26,907 nucleotides of DNA from GCA-002722245 sp964230605. Lineage in GTDB: Bacteria > Bacteroidota > Bacteroidia > Flavobacteriales_C > GCA-002722245. Made by a program: the position numbers and the translations under genes. Below the pieces are notes generated by a model, which saw nothing but the letters and a program-made list of their open reading frames with translations, did not search any database and was not told the origin of the DNA. Position 1 is the stretch's first letter, and each line of letters starts with the position of its first letter. The stretch spans positions 1 through 26,907 of the forward strand of contig CAXRIN010000061.1 in the NCBI GenBank assembly GCA_964230605.1, read 5' to 3'. This document shows, piece by piece, positions 14,824 to 23,003 of the stretch.

Positions 14824-15618
14824 TTACTTAATCTCTTTTAACTCTACGATAAATACTAATGCAGCGTAAGGAGGGATGTTTGCTCCAGCTCCTTGAGCTC
14901 CGTATCCTAATTGATAAGGAATGTAGAATTTATATTTTGCTCCAACGCTCATTAATTGTAATCCTTCTGTCCATCCAGCAATAACTCTGTTTAATGGAAA
15001 TTCAGTTGGTTCTCCGCGATCATATGATGAATCGAATTTAGCGCCATTTGGTAAAGTACCTTCATAGTGCGCAACAACCGATTGTTCTGCTGTTGGTTTT
15101 GGGCCTTCAGCATCTTCAAGAATTTCGTATTGTAATCCAGATTCTGTAACAGAAACTTCTGGTCTTTTTGCATTCTCTGCTAAGAAATCTTCACCTTCTT
15201 TTGCTGCAATTCCAGCTACATAGTCATTGTAAGTTTGAATGTATTCAGTTGAAGGCATCTCTTCTGTTTCCCAAAAGTTTAATAATCCCTCATTGAATTT
15301 CTCAACGTTTAATCCTTCTGAAATTGGAGACTTATCTAAATCTGTGAAAAATAATTTTGAAAACACTTCCTTAGCAACCACAACGTCTTCACCTTCAGCA
15401 TTAGCGAAGTTTTCAGTTCTTGCAGCAATTTCTCTAAGTTTCATGATCTCAACTTGAGGATTAAAATCACCAAGACCAGTTGATCTTAATGATTCAAATT
15501 GCTGAATCATTTCTTTAGCATCTAAAAATGCTAAGTTTTGTTGTTTTAATTGATTAGCGAATGAAACGCCGTGTACAAATGATACTACTTCTGTATCTGT
15601 CGTGTTTAATTCAGACAT
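14824..15618 (-). CDS. FKBP-type peptidyl-prolyl isomerase, apparently cytoplasmic
   Basis: A 264-residue isomerase with an alpha-helical N-terminal region (residues 1-150, similar to the dimerisation domain of FkpA/Mip) and a complete C-terminal FKBP domain. The domain shows VVAHYEGTLPNG, KFDSSYDRGEPTEFPL, VIAGWTEGLQLM, YGAQGAGANIPPYAAL and FIVELKEI, which carry the active-site Tyr, Phe, Asp, Val-Ile and Trp. There is no signal peptide or lipobox, unlike the neighbouring paralogue at 15626, to which it is nearly identical over the FKBP domain. The gap between the two is 7 bp, pointing to a tandem duplication within one operon. The loss of the export signal is inferred from the N-terminus MSELNTTDTEVV. 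Confidence 0.92.
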   Translation of the reverse strand: MSELNTTDTEVVSFVHGVSFANQLKQQNLAFLDAKEMIQQFESLRSTGLGDFNPQVEIMKLREIAARTENFANAEGEDVVVAKEVFSKLFFTDLDKSPISEGLNVEKFNEGLLNFWETEEMPSTEYIQTYNDYVAGIAAKEGEDFLAENAKRPEVSVTESGLQYEILEDAEGPKPTAEQSVVAHYEGTLPNGAKFDSSYDRGEPTEFPLNRVIAGWTEGLQLMSVGAKYKFYIPYQLGYGAQGAGANIPPYAALVFIVELKEIK

Positions 15619-15625
15619 ATATGGT

Positions 15626-16540
15626 TTATTTGATTTCTTTTAATTCGATTGTAAAGATTAATGCAGAGTAAGGAGGTATTTGCGCACCTGCACCTTGAGC
15701 TCCGTATCCCAGGTTGTAAGGAATATAAAGTTTGTATTTAGAACCAATATCCATTAACTGCAATCCTTCTGTCCATCCAGGAATCACTCTGTTTAAAGGA
15801 AATTCTGTTGGCTCACCGCGATCATAAGATGAATCGAAAACAGTACCATCAATAAGAGTCCCTTCATAATGAGCAATAACTGTGTTTGTATCCGAAGGTC
15901 TTTCTCCGTTTCCTTCTCTGATCATTTCGTATTGAAGACCTGTTTCTGTTACTTTTACTTCCGGCCTTTTAGCATTTGCAGCTAAGAAGTCATCACCTTT
16001 TTTAGATGCTTGTTTTGCATTATAATCAGCATAAACTTTATAAGCTTCTTGAGAAGGTTGAGTTCCGTTATTCCATGAATCTACAAATCCATCACCAAAA
16101 TTCTTCACAACTAACTCCTCAAAGAAAGGCGCTTTTTGAAAATCAAAATAGAATAATGTACCGAATATTTCTTGAGCATCTGATTTTTGCTCATCGGTCA
16201 TTACAGCAAAGTTGTTAGTTGCTTTTTGAATTCTAGTTAACTGACTAACTAATGTGTCAACTTGTAATCCAGTTGTTTTGTTAGCAATGTGATCGCTAAC
16301 ATCTTGCGTGAATTTTTCAGCATTTAAAAAAGATAAACCTTGTCTTTTCAGATTTAAAGCTAAAATGTTACCATAAACGGTTGATATAACATTCATATCA
16401 CCAGCTACATAACTTTCAGTTTGAAGAGAATCAACAACTTCAACAGCGTCATTTTCTTCATCAATTGAGTTTTCTTCGTTACTTCCACCGCAGCTAATTA
16501 AAGCAAATGAAAGTAGGATAGGGAATAATTTGATTTTCAT
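15626..16540 (-). CDS. FKBP-type peptidyl-prolyl isomerase, lipoprotein
   Basis: A 304-residue periplasmic or outer-membrane isomerase that should catalyse proline cis-trans isomerisation and assist folding of exported proteins. The lipobox SFALISC (C17) is followed by an acidic linker (about residues 22-38). A helical FKBP_N-type region follows, then the FKBP domain with IAHYEGTLIDG, VFDSSYDRGEPTEFPL, VIPGWTEGLQLM and YGAQGAGAQIPPYSAL. It is of the same general type as the gliding-associated GldI, but no gld gene is near. Its start codon overlaps the stop of the YcxB-like gene by one base (TAATG), so the two are translationally coupled. Confidence 0.93.
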   Translation of the reverse strand: MKIKLFPILLSFALISCGGSNEENSIDEENDAVEVVDSLQTESYVAGDMNVISTVYGNILALNLKRQGLSFLNAEKFTQDVSDHIANKTTGLQVDTLVSQLTRIQKATNNFAVMTDEQKSDAQEIFGTLFYFDFQKAPFFEELVVKNFGDGFVDSWNNGTQPSQEAYKVYADYNAKQASKKGDDFLAANAKRPEVKVTETGLQYEMIREGNGERPSDTNTVIAHYEGTLIDGTVFDSSYDRGEPTEFPLNRVIPGWTEGLQLMDIGSKYKLYIPYNLGYGAQGAGAQIPPYSALIFTIELKEIK

Positions 16541-17016
16541 TACAGTAGATTTTTTCTTTTTAAGATTGTTTCAGTCAGTTTAATGTCGTTTTCCTTTTTA
16601 AAGATTGAAAACGGCAGGTAAATAAATTGAGCTTTACTCATAGTTAATACAAAACCATCTTTTGATTTATATGCTTTTTTGAAGTTTTTCCACTCCATTG
16701 GCATACCATGTTTTGCATCAACTTTTAACAGAAATTGCCTTCCATCAATTTCATAGCTCATTTTATAAAAGAACATTTTACCCATTTCATGTTGAGTAAA
16801 TCCTGCAAATTGAATTAACCAGAACCCAATGTAAAGAACAGGAGCAAGGAATCCAATTAGGAAAAATGTCCAAAACCAGCTAGGAACAACAAAACTTAAA
16901 ACGATTAAAATTGCACAAGGAACTCCATAAAGCCATTCTTTTTTCAATAAAGCTTGTGTTGCAATGGAGATGTATTTCTTTTTTTCTAATTCGTATCTTT
17001 TAGTAGTAACCTTCAT
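16540..17016 (-). CDS. YcxB-like membrane protein
   Basis: A 158-residue protein with two adjacent transmembrane helices (about residues 30-50 and 52-72: YGVPCAILIVLSFVV and FFLIGFLAPVLYIGFWLI). A C-terminal domain follows whose pattern matches the YcxB-like family: YEIDGRQFLL, then W-x-x-F-x-K-A-Y-K, and a final YLPFSIF. The molecular role of the family is unknown. It is the first gene of the minus-strand set that includes both FKBP genes and overlaps the next start by one base. The two genes above it on the same strand (TolC side) are separated by 77 bp containing a candidate promoter. Confidence 0.7.
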   Translation of the reverse strand: MKVTTKRYELEKKKYISIATQALLKKEWLYGVPCAILIVLSFVVPSWFWTFFLIGFLAPVLYIGFWLIQFAGFTQHEMGKMFFYKMSYEIDGRQFLLKVDAKHGMPMEWKNFKKAYKSKDGFVLTMSKAQFIYLPFSIFKKENDIKLTETILKRKNLL

Positions 17017-17035
17017 TAATAGAAAATTTATCGCG

Positions 17036-17043
17036 CAAAGATA
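17036..17043 (-). promoter_or_regulatory. Candidate -7 promoter element of the YcxB-FKBP operon
   Basis: The minus strand reads TATCTTTG, a full match to TAnnTTTG, 19 bp upstream of the ATG at 17016 in a 77-bp gap. The -33 region has no clear TTTG. Confidence 0.45.
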
Positions 17044-17093
17044 TGGATTAGAAAGCAGAGGGGAGAATTGATAAAGGATAATGTTTTAAACAA

Positions 17094-18485
17094 TTAATAC
17101 CTAAAGATATGATAGTCAAATAAAGCCTTTTCAATTAAACCTTCAGTTAAGGTTTTAATATATTTTATTTGGGCGTTTATTCTATCATTATCTCTTGTGT
17201 TTACAAGAAACATTGAACTTTCTCCAGCGTCAAAAAGTGTGTTTTCTGCGCGGTAAAGATTTTGATATGAATTTAAATTAACAGACTGTATAGCAACTTG
17301 TCTTGAGTAACTATACCAATTATTCATACTTTTCTCAATTTTAAATTTCGTTGACTCTATTTTTAAGGCAGTTTTAGCTTCCATTTGTTTGTACTTATAA
17401 TTGCTGATTTTTAATTCTCCGCGCTCTTTTCTTAAGAATAGGGGAATAGAGACTTTTGCGCCCCATTTATAGTTATCAATGTCGTAGGTATTCAAGTCTA
17501 TATTATCTATCCCAGGACTTAGCGTATTGTACTTTAATTGAATTGTAGGTTTTAAATTCTCTCTACTTAACCTTAAATCTACTTTCGCCATTTCAAGTTG
17601 ATTTTGAATGGTTAAAATTTCAGGATGCGTGCTTGCCCATGTTTCAATTTGTGCCGACAGACCGTCTGTTGGTTCAGGAAATACAATCTCCTGGTAATCT
17701 GCCGGACTTAATCCGTTTAACTCTAAAGGAATTAGTCCGTCTTTCCATAAGTAAACCTCTAATTCCATTTGTTTATTCTTAAACTCTAAATTGCTTTGTT
17801 CCAGTCCTAGTTTTCTTTCCTGTAATACAATAAAGCTTTTCAGGGTGTCTACCATGGGTTTATCTCCTAAACGAGCTGAGCTTTTAATGGCATCAAATCT
17901 TTCTTGAGCAACAATTACCGCATCTTCAAAAACCTTTTTAGCATTGTAGGCTTTAAACCAATTCCAATAAGCCATTGAGGCATGATACATTAAATCATTC
18001 ACCATTAATTTTTGATCAAGAATGGAGTTGTCACGCATTAATCTTGCCTGCTTCAAACTAGCTCTTCGTTCATCGATAAATAAACCTTTACCAATATTGA
18101 TTGATCCGCCAAGACTCCATAATCCACCTGAAGGAGTGTTTGATTCGGCACTTAAATAATCACCTCTATTATTTTCATATCCACCATCAAGGCTAATCCC
18201 AAACCAAGTCGGAATCTTAAACCCTGCATCTATTTTAGTGTAATAATCCTTATCCGTATAGCGTTTTTGATTTAAATCTCCGCCAATTTTCGGATCAAAA
18301 GCACCTCTGGCTTTTAGCAATTTTCCTTTCCCGATTTGTATCTCGTAATTTGCGGAAAGCGCTATAGGGTGGTGATTTGCGACCATCCCAACGAATTGCT
18401 CAAATGATAGAACAGAAGATGAGTCTTGTGCAAAAGCAACAAATCCACAGGCAACAATCAGATATGTCAAAAAAGCCTTTCTCAT
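17094..18485 (-). CDS. TolC-family outer-membrane efflux protein
   Basis: The outer-membrane channel of a type I export system, 463 residues, in the family's usual range. The signal peptide ends at about residue 19 (GFVAFA, then Q). The body is dominated by long amphipathic helices in two internally similar halves (about 30-230 and 260-450), typical of TolC. Aromatic and glycine-rich segments such as GLWSLGGSINIGKGLF correspond to barrel strands. It is the last gene of the TetR-ABC-HlyD-TolC operon and overlaps the HlyD-type gene by 4 bp (ATGA), consistent with coupled translation. The substrate is unknown. Confidence 0.88.
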   Translation of the reverse strand: MRKAFLTYLIVACGFVAFAQDSSSVLSFEQFVGMVANHHPIALSANYEIQIGKGKLLKARGAFDPKIGGDLNQKRYTDKDYYTKIDAGFKIPTWFGISLDGGYENNRGDYLSAESNTPSGGLWSLGGSINIGKGLFIDERRASLKQARLMRDNSILDQKLMVNDLMYHASMAYWNWFKAYNAKKVFEDAVIVAQERFDAIKSSARLGDKPMVDTLKSFIVLQERKLGLEQSNLEFKNKQMELEVYLWKDGLIPLELNGLSPADYQEIVFPEPTDGLSAQIETWASTHPEILTIQNQLEMAKVDLRLSRENLKPTIQLKYNTLSPGIDNIDLNTYDIDNYKWGAKVSIPLFLRKERGELKISNYKYKQMEAKTALKIESTKFKIEKSMNNWYSYSRQVAIQSVNLNSYQNLYRAENTLFDAGESSMFLVNTRDNDRINAQIKYIKTLTEGLIEKALFDYHIFRY

Positions 18486-19834
18486 TTCTTGTTTTTTAAT
18501 TCTTTACGTTCTGCTTTTGAATAAAAATCAGGAGGGAATCCATTGATTCTTCGCCATAATTCATAATAGATAGGCACATCGTTTAATAAGATCATTGAGG
18601 ATGCACCACCACCAACTCTTAAAGCTTGAGGCCAAGGGTAATTTGTCGTGTCTGGCGCAATCAAAATTCTATATTTTCCGTTTGGACTGATAAACTGGTC
18701 GATAGCATAAATTTTCCCGTCATAAGTTCCATGACTGGCATTAGGCCATCCTGAGAAAACAATTGCTGGCCAACCGTCAAATTGAATCCTTACATTTTCA
18801 TTTTTTGCAACTAGTGGTAAATCAATCGGATCGATATAAGCTTCAACTGCTAACTCATACTTTTTAGGCATCATGCTTACAATCTCTTGTCCGGCTTTAA
18901 TTGTTTCTCCAATACCATTAACCATAGTTTTAGTAATGTATCCGTCAATAGGAGCGAGGATGTAATGTAAATCAGTTCTAACTTGATAGTTTTTATATGT
19001 GTTTTCTAATTTGGTTAGGCTATTTTCAGCCTCTAATTTTTGAGATAGAGTAGAAAGTCGCTCCGATTGCAATTTGTTTAAGTCTAGATTGAATTTAGTT
19101 TTAATGTTTGCAATTTCAATTTGCGCATTAATTACATCATTCTGTGCTGCCAACCATTTGTTTTTAGATTCAATGAATTTTGCTTTTGCTTTTTGGTTGT
19201 TTAGCTTTCGCTTTTCTAAATCAGTAAGTGATTTTAAACCAGTGTTATAAAGACTATCCATACGTCTCAACTGGTATTCTGCAATTTTAAAATCAGTTTC
19301 AGCGGCAGCTAATGCATTGCTATCATTTTGAACTTTCAAACGAGCTTGCATTAATTTGTTAGCAGCTTGATTCAACTTTAGTTGTTGCTGTTCTTTTAGT
19401 GATTCAATTTGTTGTTCTTGGGCTTTAATCTTGTTCTTGTAAGCGTCAACACTTTCTTTTTTAAATCCAACTTGATTGCCAGTTCTTTCTAATAACTTAT
19501 CATCAAAATAGTCATCTTTAACTTCTGAAATTCGCAAAAGCGTGTCGCCTTTTTGAACAAAATCACCTTCTTGAACAAACCAATTTTCAACTCTTCCATC
19601 AATAACGGAATTGATAGTTTGAGGTTTTTGATTAGGCTTTAAAACAGAAACTTGTCCGTCTGAACGGATATTTTGCGTCCATGGTAAAAGAAGTAAAATG
19701 AATCCAATTGCAAATGATGCGTAAATCATTCGGCTCAATACCTTCTTAGACTGCTTGGATTCAACTCTTTCAATAGTTGAGTACCCTTTCTCTTTAATTA
19801 TATGAGAGACTTTATGATTGGAAATGTTTAACAT
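18482..19834 (-). CDS. HlyD-family membrane-fusion (adaptor) protein
   Basis: A 450-residue periplasmic adaptor that should bridge the inner-membrane ABC protein and the TolC channel. A short cytoplasmic N-terminus is followed by one transmembrane helix (about residues 33-50, ASFAIGFILLLLPW). A biotinyl-lipoyl half (INSVIDGRVENWFVQEGDFV) comes next, then a long Gln- and Asn-rich coiled-coil hairpin (about 115-290). The second lipoyl half is LAPIDGYITKTMVNGIGETI, and a beta-barrel domain (ELAVEAYIDPIDLPLV) follows. This is the standard HlyD order. The gene starts 2 bp after the ABC gene stop and overlaps the TolC gene by 4 bp. Confidence 0.93.
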   Translation of the reverse strand: MLNISNHKVSHIIKEKGYSTIERVESKQSKKVLSRMIYASFAIGFILLLLPWTQNIRSDGQVSVLKPNQKPQTINSVIDGRVENWFVQEGDFVQKGDTLLRISEVKDDYFDDKLLERTGNQVGFKKESVDAYKNKIKAQEQQIESLKEQQQLKLNQAANKLMQARLKVQNDSNALAAAETDFKIAEYQLRRMDSLYNTGLKSLTDLEKRKLNNQKAKAKFIESKNKWLAAQNDVINAQIEIANIKTKFNLDLNKLQSERLSTLSQKLEAENSLTKLENTYKNYQVRTDLHYILAPIDGYITKTMVNGIGETIKAGQEIVSMMPKKYELAVEAYIDPIDLPLVAKNENVRIQFDGWPAIVFSGWPNASHGTYDGKIYAIDQFISPNGKYRILIAPDTTNYPWPQALRVGGGASSMILLNDVPIYYELWRRINGFPPDFYSKAERKELKNKK

Positions 19835-19836
19835 AA

Positions 19837-21507
19837 CTAAGCCTTTTCAATAAGTTTTTTGTCTTTAATTAAAACAGTTCTATCTACAATTCTTTCCACA
19901 TATGGATCTCTTGAGATAATTATAATTGTCCAAGGGTTAGATTTATCTACAAGGAAGTCCATAATTGCTTCACGTTCATTTTGCGGTAGAGAAGTGAATA
20001 AGTCCTTTATTAATAAAAGTTTGGGTTTATCCGCAATACTCCTAGCTAAAATTAATTTTTCGACAATACTGTTTGAAAATTGTTTTCCTTCAGGATGAAC
20101 CTTTGTATTAAACCCTTTGGGCAGGGATTTAATAAAATCAGTAAGTCCTACAGCTTTTATTGCCCATTGTACATTATCGAAAGTTGCATTTTCACGACCC
20201 ATAGTTATGTTTTCAAGTAGTGAACCTTCAAATAATAATTCATCCATCAAACAATCACCAATAGTGGACCTCAATAAATTAGGGTTAAGGTTTCCAAATG
20301 GAATTTCATTAATAGAAATACTTCCAATTTCAGTTTTGTATAATCCAGAAAGTAAATAAAGCAAGGTAGTTTTTCCTGCATCACCATCTCCGTCCAATCT
20401 AATAGATTCACCGGAGCTAATTTTCAATGAAGCGTCTTCGAATATATAATCAGAGTTCCCAGGATATCTAAAGCTAACTCCCGATAATTCAATTTCCAAA
20501 CCTCTATCATTCCAAACATTACAAATATTCATTCCAGAGTCCGATTCAAGCGCCAAATCTGTTACCTGACCAACTTTTTCCAATGATGTAAGGATATCGT
20601 AAATAGTTTCAAGGCTCAAAATGATTTTCTCAACAGACCCTAGAACTAAAAGAATAATAATTTCAGCTGCAACGAACTGACCGATATTCATTTTAGTTTC
20701 CATTACTAAAATACTCCCAACTATAAGTAAACCTGCAGCTACTAAAACTTTGAATCCTATCAACAAACCGTATTGTGACAAAAGAACTTTGAAGTGATCT
20801 TCTCTTGCTGTTACATAATCGCTAGATCTTTCGTTTGTTCTTTCCATTGGGAGTTCGGTAACACCAGCCAATTTGAAAGTTGTACTTGTTCTAGCTAACT
20901 CTTCCAACCAAGAAGCCATTTTGTATTTGCTTTTCGATTCAGCCATACTTGTTTCCAAACCTCTTTTAGCTGTCAATTTGAAAATAGCATAAACCAAAAC
21001 AATCAATATTAAACTAAATACAATAAAGAATGGGTGATAGAAGGAAAGTAAAATCAATCCAAATAAAGTTTGAATGGTTGCTGTAGAGAAATCAATTAAT
21101 ACTTTAGAAAGACCTTTCTGAATTGAAATAATATCGAAAAACCTATTCATTAATTCAGGAGCGTACTTGTTATAAAGTGCTTCTAGTTTGATTTTAGGAA
21201 TTCGGTAAGTGAATTCAAATGCAGCTCTGGTAAATATTTTCTGTTGTAATGTTTCCGTTATTTTTAATTGGAATACTTGTAAGAGTCCAGTTACCACGAC
21301 ACCAAGAATCACAAAGAACACTAGAATTACCCAAGAAGTACTGAACTGGCCACCTTGTATTAAATTCACAATCGACTGAATTCCAATTGGTAATGACAAG
21401 TTAACTAAACCATAAAATATAGCATAAACGTATACATTTCTAATCTCTGCTTTATCAGGATTGATAAGCATAAAGAAACGTTTTATAGGAGATAATTCTT
21501 TGTCCAT
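19837..21507 (-). CDS. ABC exporter (membrane domain plus degenerate ATPase)
   Basis: A 556-residue half-transporter fused in the type I secretion order: six-helix membrane domain (about residues 25-310) then a nucleotide-binding domain (about 337-556). There is no N-terminal C39 peptidase. The ATPase keeps an A-loop tyrosine (Y348) and Walker A GDGDAGKT (373-380), but other motifs are altered when aligned without gaps to HlyB/MsbA-type domains. The Q-loop glutamine is M421, the LSGGQ signature is FSNSI (477-481), the Walker B Asp-Glu pair is K501-D502, and the switch histidine is absent (S532-R533). The domain otherwise aligns end to end with no frameshift. ATP hydrolysis may be weak or absent. 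It overlaps the TetR gene stop by one base and is followed closely by HlyD and TolC. Confidence 0.9.
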   Translation of the reverse strand: MDKELSPIKRFFMLINPDKAEIRNVYVYAIFYGLVNLSLPIGIQSIVNLIQGGQFSTSWVILVFFVILGVVVTGLLQVFQLKITETLQQKIFTRAAFEFTYRIPKIKLEALYNKYAPELMNRFFDIISIQKGLSKVLIDFSTATIQTLFGLILLSFYHPFFIVFSLILIVLVYAIFKLTAKRGLETSMAESKSKYKMASWLEELARTSTTFKLAGVTELPMERTNERSSDYVTAREDHFKVLLSQYGLLIGFKVLVAAGLLIVGSILVMETKMNIGQFVAAEIIILLVLGSVEKIILSLETIYDILTSLEKVGQVTDLALESDSGMNICNVWNDRGLEIELSGVSFRYPGNSDYIFEDASLKISSGESIRLDGDGDAGKTTLLYLLSGLYKTEIGSISINEIPFGNLNPNLLRSTIGDCLMDELLFEGSLLENITMGRENATFDNVQWAIKAVGLTDFIKSLPKGFNTKVHPEGKQFSNSIVEKLILARSIADKPKLLLIKDLFTSLPQNEREAIMDFLVDKSNPWTIIIISRDPYVERIVDRTVLIKDKKLIEKA

Positions 21508-22178
21508 TATAGTTCTTTTAAAGCTAAGTTTTGGTAAAATGTAGTTATGGCATCTTCTTCATCACAAATATCTGTTAAACTCGGAATGTACTCGGCAAAG
21601 TATCTTTGATGGTGAGCGCCTTCAATTATAGTAGAAACCAGCATGTGCGGATATTTGTAATTAGGATTTATTTCTAGAATAATGTCTGAAACCCGATTAA
21701 CAACTTCTTTATACTGAGAGAAGAAACCTAATGAGTTTTCTTTCTCAACATTTTTAATCAAATATATTTTTGAAGATTCAGCGATTACAATTCGATTTAA
21801 TTTTACCTCATTAATCTCAGCAAACTGTGAATCTTCCTCAATTTTTTCGGTAAGCACTTTTATAGCTCGTCTTAATCTTTTTTTAGGATCATCAATATTG
21901 GTAGTGCGCATAATTATTCTGTACTCTTGCCAACCCCAATACCATAAAACCAAGTAGGTTAGAAGGTGGTGTTTACTTTCAAAATACCTGTAAACTGACG
22001 CCTCTGTAGATGAAATATATTGAGAGAGCTTCTTGAAAGTGAAATTTTCTAATCCTAAATCTTCAATCAAATCTATGCTTCCTTGAATAATTTTAGTCCC
22101 AAGCTCACTAGAGTTGGGGTCTTTTAGGAAAACCTTATCATTGATATTGAAGCTTATTCTATTTTGAAAACGATCCAT
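21507..22178 (-). CDS. TetR/AcrR-family regulator
   Basis: A 223-residue transcriptional repressor. The N-terminal helix-turn-helix spans about residues 30-72 (IEDLGLENFTFKKLSQYI, then STEASVYRYFESKHHLLTYL), a typical TetR pattern with the recognition helix at 58-67. The rest is alpha-helical and should bind a ligand, which is unknown. It is the first gene of the ABC-HlyD-TolC operon and its stop overlaps the ABC start, so the likely job is autoregulation of the exporter. A perfect small palindrome, ATAGTA-A-TACTAT, lies 26 bp upstream and is a good operator candidate. Confidence 0.9.
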   Translation of the reverse strand: MDRFQNRISFNINDKVFLKDPNSSELGTKIIQGSIDLIEDLGLENFTFKKLSQYISSTEASVYRYFESKHHLLTYLVLWYWGWQEYRIIMRTTNIDDPKKRLRRAIKVLTEKIEEDSQFAEINEVKLNRIVIAESSKIYLIKNVEKENSLGFFSQYKEVVNRVSDIILEINPNYKYPHMLVSTIIEGAHHQRYFAEYIPSLTDICDEEDAITTFYQNLALKEL

Positions 22179-22195
22179 TCTAATAGATTTGTTTG

Positions 22196-22203
22196 CAATT
22201 ATA
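22196..22203 (-). promoter_or_regulatory. Candidate -7 element of the TetR-exporter operon
   Basis: The minus strand reads TATAATTG, one mismatch from TAnnTTTG, 17 bp before the ATG at 22178 and immediately beside the palindrome at 22204. Confidence 0.3.
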
Positions 22204-22216
22204 ATAGTAATACTAT
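22204..22216. promoter_or_regulatory. Candidate TetR operator
   Basis: A perfect palindrome, ATAGTA-A-TACTAT (6+1+6), lies 26 bp upstream of the TetR start and just upstream of a possible -7 element, where a bound repressor would block RNA polymerase. It is short, and all but two of its bases are A or T, so chance is possible. Confidence 0.4.
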
Positions 22217-22270
22217 CAATAAAGCAAGTAAGACTTATAAATTTTTCTAATGCTTCAATTATGATTTTTT

Positions 22271-22278
22271 TATTTTTG
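22271..22278 (+). promoter_or_regulatory. Candidate -7 element of the pseudouridine synthase gene
   Basis: TATTTTTG lies only 4 bp before the GTG start codon at 22283. If it is the true -7 element the mRNA would be leaderless or nearly so. Confidence 0.35.
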
Positions 22279-22282
22279 ATTT

Positions 22283-22849
22283 GTGGAACACCAATATTTC
22301 AAGCTAAATAAGCCTCCAAGATACTTGAGTCAATTTATCAGAATTCAAAAAAGAGCTAAAAAACTTCTTGGGGATTTATACGATTTCCCAGAAGGGACAA
22401 TGGCAGTTGGCAGATTAGACGAAAACTCTGAAGGTTTACTTTTATTAACTACAAATGGAAAGGAAAGTGACCGAATTTGCAGGTCTGGAATTGAAAAGGA
22501 ATACTGGGCGCAAGTTGATGGGGATATATCCAATGAGGCTATTCAAGAATTAACCGAAGGTGTAGAAATTGGATTAAAAGGAGGGAAGTACATCACAAAA
22601 CCATGTAAGGTTAAAAAATTAGACGGTACTCCGTATTCTGAACCTGGTTGGAAAGTTAGAGACGAACGACATGGACCATCATCATGGATTTCTGTTACAA
22701 TTACTGAAGGAAAATTCCGACAAGTTAGAAAAATGACTGCCGCAATAGGCCATCCAACCTTAAGATTAGTTCGCTATCGAATTGGAAATATTACACTTGA
22801 TAATATGAGTTCAGGATCGGTTGAAAAACTTGATTTTTTTGATGCTTAA
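22283..22849 (+). CDS. rRNA pseudouridine synthase (RsuA/RluE type)
   Basis: A 188-residue pseudouridine synthase of the RsuA family without an N-terminal S4 domain, similar in size and layout to RluE, which modifies 23S rRNA. The catalytic aspartate is D46 in AVGRLDENSEGLLLLT. Other family motifs are KEYWAQVDG, and the C-terminal EGKFRQVRKMTAAIGHPTLRLVR. The N-terminal YFKLNKPPRYLSQF matches the family opening. The only available start is a GTG at 22283, because a TGA occurs two codons upstream. It is divergent from the TetR gene with 104 bp between them, and is followed by a strong terminator. The exact rRNA position cannot be assigned from sequence alone. Confidence 0.92.
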   Translation: MEHQYFKLNKPPRYLSQFIRIQKRAKKLLGDLYDFPEGTMAVGRLDENSEGLLLLTTNGKESDRICRSGIEKEYWAQVDGDISNEAIQELTEGVEIGLKGGKYITKPCKVKKLDGTPYSEPGWKVRDERHGPSSWISVTITEGKFRQVRKMTAAIGHPTLRLVRYRIGNITLDNMSSGSVEKLDFFDA

Positions 22850-22926
22850 AATAAACTGTATCTTTTTTAAGATGCTAGCATTATAAATGTGGTTGAGTAA
22901 ACCATTGCCTTATATACAGAAAGAAG

Positions 22927-22953
22927 AAGCGCCCAATGCCAGGGCGCTTTTTT
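22927..22953 (+). terminator. Rho-independent terminator between convergent genes
   Basis: A perfect 8-bp stem AAGCGCCC (22927-22934) / GGGCGCTT (22942-22949) with a 7-base loop is followed by six Ts. It serves the pseudouridine synthase gene. The pyrimidine-rich flank on the other strand is less T-rich, so the effect on the TraB gene is less sure. Confidence 0.88.
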
Positions 22954-23003
22954 AATTTTTGTTATTGATGAAATGTTCTACTTTATTAGTACTTCGAATA
23001 ATT

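Noticed and set aside
17094..22178. Bacteriocin or RiPP export cluster
   Set aside because: The exporter has no C39 peptidase domain and there is no small precursor, immunity or modification gene nearby. A general type I exporter is the safer reading.
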